Positions 52,181-59,399 of a DNA stretch of 64,000 nt are shown here, piece by piece. Every line of letters begins with the position of its first letter. Position 1 is the first letter of the stretch. The position numbers were made by a program, and so were the translations under genes. Where the stretch lies: contig NZ_SHKK01000001.1 in assembly GCF_004217135.1 (NCBI RefSeq), positions 6,696,001 to 6,760,000 on the forward strand. The letters run 5' to 3'. The DNA comes from Micromonospora violae (GTDB lineage: Bacteria; Actinomycetota; Actinomycetes; Mycobacteriales; Micromonosporaceae). The notes beneath the pieces are model-generated. The model did no database searches and was not told the DNA's origin. It saw nothing but the letters and a program-made list of their open reading frames with translations.

Positions 52181-53122
52181 TCAGGTGTGTCGGTTCGCCG
52201 ACAGACGTACTTCCTGGTGGCTTGGCGAGAGATTGGCGAAGGGTGTCCAACGGGCCGCCGGGTCATCGTTTCGCACTGACTGGAGGCGGTTTATGAACTC
52301 TTCCGCGACACTGGCCGAGTTGCTAATGAGCGGCACGGCGGCTGCGATCATCTTCAACTCGCGGGCTTCGCGCAGGACTGTCCATGACTGGTCCGAGGTC
52401 ACGTCGTAGCCGTAGGCGTTAGCCAGCCGTTCGTGTAGGCCCGTGCCTCCGAACCGTGCTTCACCTACCGCCACCGCTGCCAGGTCAACCTGCCATGGCC
52501 CGATGCACGTGGCATCGAAGTCGCACATCACCGGCCGGCCCGATGGCTCTCGCAGCAGGTTGCCGACATGCGCATCCCCGTGGACGAGCTTTGGCTCCTC
52601 CTGGTGGTTGAGCGCAACGAGTTGCGGTTCCAATCGATCGCACCACTTCACGAGAAAGTCGCGGTCATTCGCATCGAGACCCTCGGCGTCAACCAGGCGT
52701 CGTCGGGCGTCGCCGACCGGATCCCAAGCCGGTAGTGCAATGGACGCCGCGTCGAGAGCATGGAACTCACGCAGAACATGCCCGAGATCCTCCACCGTTG
52801 GAGCAGGCGGTGTCGGTTTTACGTAGGACCAGACTGAGGCGACGACGCCGCCGACTCGCACCGGTTGGTTGACATCCGGCGCGAGCCGGATCGTCGGCGC
52901 GTCGATCCGAGCAAACCAACGCCCAAGCTGAACTACCTTGGTCACCCGGCTGCGGAGTTGATGAGTTCGCGCGATCCGGATGACGAGTCCAGATCGAGGC
53001 AATGCGAAGACGGCGTTGTTGGTCAACTGCAACAGTTGAGCAGCCTCAGGAGAGACGCCAAGGGCGGCAGCGATGTTCCGCAGGGCTTCCGTCATCACGG
53101 CCTCGGAGAAGCGCCCGGTCAT
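52181..53122 (-). CDS. Aminoglycoside-phosphotransferase-family kinase
   Basis: 313 residues. Protein-kinase-like fold: catalytic loop LVHGDAHVGNLLREPSGRP and metal-binding DFDATCIGPWQVDL. The family includes antibiotic, choline and homoserine kinases; nothing here points to a drug. Its ATG overlaps the stop of the upstream XRE regulator (ATGA), so the two are made together. The 3' end faces the start of the helicase gene on the same strand, 54 bp away. Confidence 0.86.
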   Translation of the reverse strand: MTGRFSEAVMTEALRNIAAALGVSPEAAQLLQLTNNAVFALPRSGLVIRIARTHQLRSRVTKVVQLGRWFARIDAPTIRLAPDVNQPVRVGGVVASVWSYVKPTPPAPTVEDLGHVLREFHALDAASIALPAWDPVGDARRRLVDAEGLDANDRDFLVKWCDRLEPQLVALNHQEEPKLVHGDAHVGNLLREPSGRPVMCDFDATCIGPWQVDLAAVAVGEARFGGTGLHERLANAYGYDVTSDQSWTVLREARELKMIAAAVPLISNSASVAEEFINRLQSVRNDDPAARWTPFANLSPSHQEVRLSANRHT

Positions 53123-54579
53123 GCGGCGTCCGTGGTCCAATCGGTGATGCGCCGGCCGAACGCGGCTACCTCCGGAACCTCCCGATACCGAGTGAGATCT
53201 CGACGAAGGTTGATCACCCGATCGATGATCCGCTTAGAAATCATCATTTGCGACTTCTCCAGAACCCGATTGCCGACCGCGACGGCCTGCTCGGGCTCAT
53301 CGGCCAGGAACAGCGCGCTGCACAGCCCGACTTCGTTGAGCACTGTGCTGCGTACGTTCGCCGAGCTCAACGCCGCGATGGAATCCCTGCCCCAACGCAC
53401 CGCCTCCGACGCGTGCCTGCGATCTCGCCGTGCCATGTCCCGGTACACCCGCCCGTATTGAGCGAGCAGTTCGCCGCGGTCGTAGAAGCCCATCCAGTTC
53501 GGCTCGCGCTCCTTGTCGATGCGCTCGAACTGGTCGCTCGCCTTCCCGAGGGTTCTCACAGCGGTTTGGCCGTCACCAAGTGCCGCGACTGAGGCTGCCT
53601 CCGCGCCCCACAGCAGGGCTTTGGTCGCCGGGGTCGCGTGTGACCCAAGCTGGGCGTAGGTGAGTTGCAGTGTCGCGAGGGCATCCCGGTTGTGCCGAAG
53701 GTGTTGAAGCTGCTTCGCCTGCGCGTACCGAATCATCGCGACCAGCGGCGCATTGTCAGCAGCCAAGGCTGCGCGCTCCCCAGCGACGAAGTGCCGTTGG
53801 GCGTCGTCATGGCGGCCTGCGTCGAGCGCGGTCCAGCCGGCCAGTTGCCGGGCTGTCGCCACCGCTGTGATGAGGGGCGGTGTGAGCCCGGCTGGATGCG
53901 ACCAGTCGAGCATCCGGTATACCGACTCCGCGAACCGGGCCACCTCCCGATATAGCAGGCCACCACCAGATTCCCGGTCCACGGACCGGTAAAGCTCCAG
54001 CACCGCGTTCAATCGAGCGATATCCGCTGTGCCGATTCGCCGAGGGTGGACCAGTTCGCTGCCACCCAGCAGCCCGGCGCCGGCAGCGACAGCGGCGATC
54101 CCGGCCAACAAGGCACGCCGACCCTCGTCCGGCCCGGCACCATCCGGATCGGCTGAGGTGGTGGTTGCCTTGGCCTTCTCGACTGATCGCTGAGGCTGTC
54201 CGGGGAGAGCGAACCAGAGACAGGAAGCAGGAATCCGGAGAAGCCGCGCCCAGTGCGTCAGTCGGTCCAGGTGCACCATCGGTGGGCCGTTCTCAACCCG
54301 ACTCAACTGCGCCTGCGTGATCCCCAACCACCCCGCCACCACGGTCTGCGGCAAGGCGACCCGCCCGTGATACGGATGGCAGCGGTACGCCCGGATCACC
54401 CGCCCCAGATGCCGCTCGGCGAGGGCCTGTCGCAGCGGTTCGTGCTGCCAGAAGCTCGCCGGCACCATGGGCGGTGCGCTCAACCGGTCCCGTTCGGCGG
54501 CCTGGCACGGCGTACACCGTCCGCTGTCGTTGTCCCGGGCCAGCCGGCCGCCGCACCGGGGGCAGTTCGCGTGGGTCAC
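53119..54579 (-). CDS. XRE-type regulator with N-terminal zinc ribbon and TPR-like C-terminal region
   Basis: About 486 residues. Zinc ribbon CPRCGGRLARDNDSGRCTPC near the N-terminus; HTH_3 at about 55-115 (LPQTVVAGWLGITQAQLSRVENG); then a hydrophobic patch ALLAGIAAVAAGAGLLGG and a helical TPR-like region to the end. Typical of actinobacterial large XRE regulators, which often control neighbouring genes. GTG at 54579 is chosen for its ACGGAG Shine-Dalgarno; ATG at 54618 is the alternative. Confidence 0.8.
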   Translation of the reverse strand: MTHANCPRCGGRLARDNDSGRCTPCQAAERDRLSAPPMVPASFWQHEPLRQALAERHLGRVIRAYRCHPYHGRVALPQTVVAGWLGITQAQLSRVENGPPMVHLDRLTHWARLLRIPASCLWFALPGQPQRSVEKAKATTTSADPDGAGPDEGRRALLAGIAAVAAGAGLLGGSELVHPRRIGTADIARLNAVLELYRSVDRESGGGLLYREVARFAESVYRMLDWSHPAGLTPPLITAVATARQLAGWTALDAGRHDDAQRHFVAGERAALAADNAPLVAMIRYAQAKQLQHLRHNRDALATLQLTYAQLGSHATPATKALLWGAEAASVAALGDGQTAVRTLGKASDQFERIDKEREPNWMGFYDRGELLAQYGRVYRDMARRDRRHASEAVRWGRDSIAALSSANVRSTVLNEVGLCSALFLADEPEQAVAVGNRVLEKSQMMISKRIIDRVINLRRDLTRYREVPEVAAFGRRITDWTTDAA

Positions 54580-54701
54580 CGGCGGCTCCGTCCATCCAGC
54601 TTCATCGAGCCTATCCATTGAACACGCTGGGTAGAGCACTGGTATACGCGCGACGCATATCGTCAAAGAACCGCCGGACAAGCGGAACGAACGGCAGTTG
54701 C

Positions 54702-55220
54702 TCAGGACGGTCGCGCCGCCCGTAGCGCCTCGATGACCACGCCCCAACGTTCCGGCCCGTCCACCGAGTTCAATGGTTTCCCGTCAGCCACGGCCACGCC
54801 GGCGGCGCGCAGCACCGCCAGGTGACCCGCGTACGCCGGATGCGCCGCCAACTCCGCCTTGACGTGCGGAAAGGCAATGATCGGCAGGCCCGCGCCCAGT
54901 GACTCGTTGAGGACGCCGAGCGCCAGCGTGTCGTTGATGCCCAGCGCCCACTTCGTCACCGTGTTGAACGTGACCGGGGCGGCCAGCACCACATCTGCCG
55001 GCGGGTGCGGCTCGGGGTCGCCGGGCATCCGCCACTCCACGCGTACCAGATAGCCGGTCTTGTCCTGCAACGCCTGACGGTCGAGCCACCGCACGGCAGT
55101 GGGGCTGACGATCATGCAGACCCGCCACCCGTCGTGGATCAGGAGGTCGACCAGCTCGTCGATGTGCTCCGCCGGGCCTGCGGCGCAGACGACCAGATAC
55201 AGCACCGGGCGTTCCGTCAT
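54702..55220 (-). CDS. Flavoprotein of the PPC-decarboxylase (HFCD) family
   Basis: 172 residues. Rossmann-like LYLVVCAAGPAEHIDELVDLLIHDGW and the FMN/active-site segment VVLAAPVTFNTVTKWALGINDTLALG resemble the PASANT motif of phosphopantothenoylcysteine decarboxylases and lantibiotic LanD enzymes. Catalytic His is not evident, so the reaction is unknown. Predicted leaderless: CAGACT (55232-55227), 6 nt, ATG. It precedes the XRE regulator gene on the same strand. Confidence 0.82.
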   Translation of the reverse strand: MTERPVLYLVVCAAGPAEHIDELVDLLIHDGWRVCMIVSPTAVRWLDRQALQDKTGYLVRVEWRMPGDPEPHPPADVVLAAPVTFNTVTKWALGINDTLALGVLNESLGAGLPIIAFPHVKAELAAHPAYAGHLAVLRAAGVAVADGKPLNSVDGPERWGVVIEALRAARPS

Positions 55221-55440
55221 GCCCGCAGTCTGCCCGATTAGACAGTCGCCGCGTGGCGCACATACCGGTCACACATGCCGGCAACGATCACCGCGGCATG
55301 CCGTTGTGCCTGGTCAAGCGCGACAGTCGACGCATGGCCCGGGGCGGGTGCCTTGTCCCGGAGTTGCGCCGGCCCTCAACGGCGCAGCTCCGCCCCGCCC
55401 GCCCCGGTGCCAGCCCAGGAATCAACCACTTGGAGCCGGC

Positions 55441-56601
55441 ATGCGCACCGTGAACGACGACCACGCGACTCGTGCGAGCCTGGCCGCCGCTTGGGAGTCG
55501 GTCGACGTCCGGGCCGCCGGGGACTTCTGGTGCACAGTCGAAGACCGCCGACCCGGGTTGCTCCCGCAGCGCGACGCGCCGCTGTTCTTCACCGCGCTGG
55601 GCTGCCTCCTGATCGGCGATGACGCCCCGGCGAACCGGGCGGCGCTGCTCCTGCTGCTCGGCCGCGCGTACCGTCGTTTCGACCTGCTCCCGCACACCAG
55701 CACCATCGGCGACGCGCTGCTCGCCACCGTGGCCCGCCATGCCCGTCCGCTGTGGACCCCGCAGCTCGCCACCGCCGCCGAGCGTGCCCTGTGCCGCGCC
55801 ACGCGCGCCATCCGCCGCGCCGCCGCGCAGGCCGACGCCGGCCCGGCCTGGTGGCACGTCGAGGTGATCGGCCATGACCGGCCGTCGCCCAACATCGCCA
55901 TTCTGACGGTACGTCCCTGGCGGCGGCTGCCCTTCCAGCCAGGTCAGGCCCTGCCGGTCTGCACGCCGCGCATGCCCGGTCACTGGCGCTGGCTCTCGCC
56001 GGCCAACGCCCCACGCCCCGACGGCACCGTCGAGCTGCACGTCCGCGCCGTACCCGCCGGCACCGTCTCCCACCGCCTGGTCCATGAGGTACGCGCCGGA
56101 GAGCCGCTCTGGCTCGGCCCACCCGCCGACACCGGGCTGAGCCTCGACCCGGCGAGCACGGGCGATCTGTTGCTCGTCGCCGGTGGCACCGGCCTGGCGC
56201 CGCTGCGCGCCCTGGTCGAGCAGGTCGCCGCCGCACCGGACGGCCGGCGGGTGACGCTCGTCGTCGGTGCGCGCACCTTCACCGACCTGTACGACCCGAT
56301 CGCCCTCGACAAGCTGCAATGCGCCCACGACTGGCTGACCGTCGTGCCGGCGCTCTCCGACGACCCCTGCGCCGAGCCCGCCGAGCGGGGCGACGCCCTG
56401 ACCATCGCCCTCGACTGTCACCAGCCCGACCAGGAGATCTACCTTTGCGGCCCACAGGCGATGCTGGCCGCCGCGCGGCCACGGCTGCGCGCCCTCGGCG
56501 TCCCCGCCACCCGCATCCACCTGCCCCACGCCCCAGCGCCCGGGGTGCCGGGCGGTGGGGTGCAGTTCCCCGAGAAGGTTGATGTCTGTGAGTCATCGTG
56601 A
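55441..56601 (+). CDS. Flavohaemoprotein-like globin-reductase with altered haem site
   Basis: 386 residues. Globin-like helical domain (about 10-135), FAD domain (about 140-240: FQPGQALPVCTPRMPGHWRWLSPANAP) and NAD domain (VAGGTGLAPLRALVEQV, IYLCGPQAMLAAARPRL). In flavohaemoglobins, which detoxify NO, the proximal haem ligand lies in KHxSLGI; here the equivalent is GRAYRRFDLL, with Tyr77 in place of His. Haem binding is therefore doubtful. ATG at 55441 has TTGGAG upstream. The last codons and stop fall in a family 2 palindrome. Confidence 0.75.
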   Translation: MRTVNDDHATRASLAAAWESVDVRAAGDFWCTVEDRRPGLLPQRDAPLFFTALGCLLIGDDAPANRAALLLLLGRAYRRFDLLPHTSTIGDALLATVARHARPLWTPQLATAAERALCRATRAIRRAAAQADAGPAWWHVEVIGHDRPSPNIAILTVRPWRRLPFQPGQALPVCTPRMPGHWRWLSPANAPRPDGTVELHVRAVPAGTVSHRLVHEVRAGEPLWLGPPADTGLSLDPASTGDLLLVAGGTGLAPLRALVEQVAAAPDGRRVTLVVGARTFTDLYDPIALDKLQCAHDWLTVVPALSDDPCAEPAERGDALTIALDCHQPDQEIYLCGPQAMLAAARPRLRALGVPATRIHLPHAPAPGVPGGGVQFPEKVDVCESS

Positions 56602-56627
56602 TGACCCACAGACATCACGCTCATCAG
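56579..56627 (+). repeat. Palindromic repeat family 2, copy C
   Basis: TGATGTCTGTG (56580-56590) and CACAGACATCA (56607-56617) enclose GTCATC-GT-GATGAC, a nearly perfect 38-bp dyad, followed by CGCTCATCAG. It contains the stop of the reductase gene and lies 67 bp before the end of the convergent CBM3 gene. Confidence 0.85.
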
Positions 56628-56693
56628 GACAAGGCCATCCGGACCCGGGGCGCGCCGGTCGCCCGGCGCATGGTCGGGAGTGGCTGGGAGCGG

Positions 56694-57581
56694 TCAGGAG
56701 TAGGTGTCGCCGAACTCGCGTACGCCGTCCACATCAAGCGTGATCCGGTCGTTCGAGGTCCACTGCCCGGTCGCGGCGAGCCAGCTCGGGTCGTCGCGCT
56801 CGTCGATGGCGCTCCAACTGTGCCGGTGGTGCCGTAGCTGGATCGGCCCGGTCGACTGGCCCGGCGCGAGCGTGCCGTCGGTGAAGGTCAGCTCCACCCA
56901 GCCGGGGACCGGCGTTCCCGGGAGCGGGTAACCCGGCGGAGCTGGCGTCGTCAACGCCCCGGGCGGCGGCCCGCCCGGCGGGACGAAGAACTGCACGGTC
57001 TGCTGGATCCGGTCACAGCCCAGCGCCGCCCAGTCGCAGTTCGGCACCAGCGAGGTGTTGCCGCCCTCGAAGATCAGGTGGTAGCGCACCTGCACGGTGC
57101 TCAGGTCGAGCGGCCCGGCGCCGGTGTTGGTGACCTTCAGAAGGTGTTGGATCTGACTGTTGGTCGGCGACCAGTCGAGGTTGAGGTAGCTGACCGTCGC
57201 GCGGCCCGCTGCGGTGCGCACGGTGGTGGTGGGCGAGGTGTCGGAGTAGCCGCCGAGCGCGCGGGCGGCAATCCCGATCCGGTACGTCGTGCCGGGCGCG
57301 AGGTCGGTCAGCGTGATCGTGGTGTCGGTCGTGGAGCCGAGGAAGCGGTACGTGTTCGGCCCCAGCGGCACCTGCACCTCGTAGTTGATCGGCTGCTCCG
57401 CGCCGGGCTCCACCCAGGCCGAGGGTGCCCAGCTGAGCGTGAGCTGATGCGGCTCGTTGACGACCACGGTGGGGGTGCCGGGGGTGCTGATCGCCGGGCC
57501 GTCGGCCCGGGCGGCGTTGACGGCGAGCAGGCTCGCCAGCGCGGCGAGGGCGATGGTGGCGGTGACGCGGCGAGCAGACAT
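56694..57581 (-). CDS. Secreted FN3-CBM3 protein
   Basis: 295 residues. Signal peptide (VTATIALAALASLLAVNAARA, cleavage near residue 26), a fibronectin type III domain (about 30-125: PGTPTVVVNEPHQLTLSWAPSAWV, DLAPGTTYRIGIAARALGG), and a cellulose-binding module family 3-like domain (about 130-295: VSYLNLDWSPTNSQIQHLLKVTNTG, LDLSTVQVRYHLIFEGG). No catalytic domain, so it may be a polysaccharide-binding accessory protein. Leaderless start: TATCAT (57593-57588), 6 nt, ATG. Confidence 0.84.
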   Translation of the reverse strand: MSARRVTATIALAALASLLAVNAARADGPAISTPGTPTVVVNEPHQLTLSWAPSAWVEPGAEQPINYEVQVPLGPNTYRFLGSTTDTTITLTDLAPGTTYRIGIAARALGGYSDTSPTTTVRTAAGRATVSYLNLDWSPTNSQIQHLLKVTNTGAGPLDLSTVQVRYHLIFEGGNTSLVPNCDWAALGCDRIQQTVQFFVPPGGPPPGALTTPAPPGYPLPGTPVPGWVELTFTDGTLAPGQSTGPIQLRHHRHSWSAIDERDDPSWLAATGQWTSNDRITLDVDGVREFGDTYS

Positions 57582-57765
57582 AGCCGAATGATATGCACCA
57601 GCGTCGATGCCTGCGCATCGTCCGTCAGTCCAGTGACGCCGCCGATGGAGCCACGCCCATGCCACCGATACCGCGGTTTGCCGTCGGCGGGCGGCGCCGG
57701 GAAGCGCCCGCCCATAGCGTCCGACCCACTGGGTTCCGCGAGCGCGCGACCTGATGGAGGCGACC

Positions 57766-58410
57766 ATGCAGACGACCGAAGGTGTGGTGTTACCCGGCGA
57801 GCGGGCCCCGGTCACGGTGAACGTCGACCGGTGGCGGGCGGGGCTGCCGCCGGACGCGTGGCCGGACACTCTTCCGGCCAGCGGTGAGATCTGGCGGCAT
57901 GACGTCTTCGCGGTGAGCGAGGCATGCCGCGCGGGTGTCGCGAGCCCGCGGCAACTACTGACGGCCGTGCTGGTCTGGGCTTACGGACCCATCGGGTACG
58001 GCCCGTGGCGCGCCGCCAGGTCGCTCGACGCCGACCCGGAGGGCAAACGCCTGGCGTGCGCGCTGGAAGGGGTGTCCACGCCATCGCCTGACGAGGACGC
58101 GCTCTGTACGGCGTACCGCCGCTTCCGTGACCCCGACCAGGCCCGTCTGCCCTGGTTGGGGCCGGGCCTGGTCACGAAGGTCCTCTACTTCGTCGGCTAC
58201 CGGCGTGGGACGGGCGGGGTGGGCGGGGTGCAGCCCCTGATCCTCGACCGTGTCGTGGCCAGCCGACTCCCGGCCGAGGCGGGTGTCGGCCGGCGCAACG
58301 GCTGGTCGTCCGAGGAGTGGTTGGCCTACCTGCGGTGGGCGGCCGAGCAGGCTCGGGTCAGGGGAGTGGAGCCGGACGCGGTGGAGATGGCGCTCGCGCC
58401 CGACCGGTGA
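57766..58410 (+). CDS. Hypothetical protein, OGG-like fold possible
   Basis: 214 residues, cytosolic. Segments LLTAVLVWAYGPIGYGPWRAARSL, AYRRFRDPDQARLPWLGPGLVTKVLYFVGYRR and PLILDRVVASRL recall the 8-oxoguanine-glycosylase-fold family of actinobacteria, but catalytic Lys and Asp were not assigned. A strong GGAGG Shine-Dalgarno precedes the ATG at 57766. Convergent with the DUF4180 gene. Confidence 0.6.
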   Translation: MQTTEGVVLPGERAPVTVNVDRWRAGLPPDAWPDTLPASGEIWRHDVFAVSEACRAGVASPRQLLTAVLVWAYGPIGYGPWRAARSLDADPEGKRLACALEGVSTPSPDEDALCTAYRRFRDPDQARLPWLGPGLVTKVLYFVGYRRGTGGVGGVQPLILDRVVASRLPAEAGVGRRNGWSSEEWLAYLRWAAEQARVRGVEPDAVEMALAPDR

Positions 58411-58415
58411 GGTGG

Positions 58416-58784
58416 CTATCCTCCGGCGCGCAGGCGGGCGTCCAGTGCGTCGAGGTCGGGGACGAACCAGATGTGCCCACCCTGGTTCGACTCGTGCACC
58501 AGCGCGCGCAGCGCGGAACTCTCCGCGAGCTGCGCCGAGATGTCGCCGACGACTGCCAGCCGCACCCGGTAGTTGACGAACTTCTGCATCACGTCCCCGG
58601 CGAAGCGGGTGCCCAACGAGAAGAAGCGGTCGTCGAGCCGGTTGGCCGGCACGGCGACCACCTGCGCGCCGAGGAAAGCAGCCCCGATCAGGTCCAGTGC
58701 ATCCTGCTCGGTAGCCACCGGTGGCCCCGCCGGGTCGCAGACCAGCACCGGCACTCCGGCGCGCTCCTGGATCTCGTCAGGCAT
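58416..58784 (-). CDS. DUF4180 domain protein
   Basis: 122 residues. VLVCDPAGPPVATEQDALDLIGAAFLGAQVVAVPANRLDDRFFSLGTRFAGDVMQKFVNYRVRLAVVGDIS is characteristic of DUF4180. Function unknown. Its ATG lies inside the end of the HTH gene (8-bp overlap), so the pair is coupled; it resembles a toxin-antitoxin-like or regulator-effector module. Confidence 0.8.
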   Translation of the reverse strand: MPDEIQERAGVPVLVCDPAGPPVATEQDALDLIGAAFLGAQVVAVPANRLDDRFFSLGTRFAGDVMQKFVNYRVRLAVVGDISAQLAESSALRALVHESNQGGHIWFVPDLDALDARLRAGG

Positions 58785-59229
58785 CGTGGACCTCCCGGTC
58801 GAGCAGGCCGTTGTCGGCGTTGAGTACGGCGTCGAGCAGGTGTAGCAATTCAGCGGTGGCAGCCGGGTCACCCAGGATGATGATCTTCATGCGGTGGCGT
58901 TGCTCGTCGTACACGGTCTGCACCCGCAGCGGGTTGGCCTGGTCGTGGCCGGTGTTGGCGCTGGTGAGCACGAGCGTGCCGAGCCGGTCGGCGGCGGCTC
59001 TGTCGACACCGTCGATCTGGACGATGCTCGACACCTCCGCCTGCCTGGCGACGCTGGGCGTGGTCGGGGCGTGGCCGGTGAGCGCGTCGAGATCACTGGC
59101 GGCGATCCGGTACTGCTTGCCGATCCGCACCGCCCGCAGCCGGCCCGAGCGGATATAGCTGCGCACCGTCCTTACGTGCAGCCCAAGCCGGTCGGCGACC
59201 TGCTCAACTGAATACATGTCCTCCGTCAT
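58777..59229 (-). CDS. HTH (excisionase/MerR-like) regulator paired with DUF4180
   Basis: 150 residues. The N-terminal HTH_17-type domain MYSVEQVADRLGLHVRTVRSYIRSGRLRAVRIGKQYRIAASDLDAL occupies residues 5-55; the rest (about 70-150) is a beta/alpha domain (VQTVYDEQRHRMKIIILGDPAATAELLHLLDAVL) of unknown role. ATG at 59229 follows a TACGAT box by 8 nt. A perfect operator-like dyad overlaps that box. Confidence 0.82.
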   Translation of the reverse strand: MTEDMYSVEQVADRLGLHVRTVRSYIRSGRLRAVRIGKQYRIAASDLDALTGHAPTTPSVARQAEVSSIVQIDGVDRAAADRLGTLVLTSANTGHDQANPLRVQTVYDEQRHRMKIIILGDPAATAELLHLLDAVLNADNGLLDREVHDA

Positions 59230-59232
59230 CAC

Positions 59233-59255
59233 TCCCTATCGTACGCGCATAGGGA
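59233..59255 (-). promoter_or_regulatory. Operator dyad of the HTH/DUF4180 operon
   Basis: TCCCTAT (59233-59239) and ATAGGGA (59249-59255) are perfect 7-bp arms separated by 9 bp. The left arm overlaps the -10 box TACGAT (59243-59238 on the minus strand), so binding would block RNA polymerase. Confidence 0.65.
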
Positions 59256-59399
59256 AGGTTAGGGACAGATGGGGGATGATTTGTTGACGACATCAGCTCT
59301 CAAGCGCCCGGACAACGCATGCGCTCCCACGTCCAGGAGAGGGGGTCGGCCGGCTAACTCGCTCGCGCTGTCGGACGGTTGCCGTACCGTCTGGAAACC

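Noticed and set aside
25593..56627. Palindromic repeats as a CRISPR array
   Set aside because: Copies are single, kilobases apart and without spacers or cas genes.
26263..56680. Short ORFs beginning MTHRHxAHQ at the family 2 palindromes
   Set aside because: The shared N-terminus arises only because the repeat contains ATG; the following sequence is unrelated in each copy.
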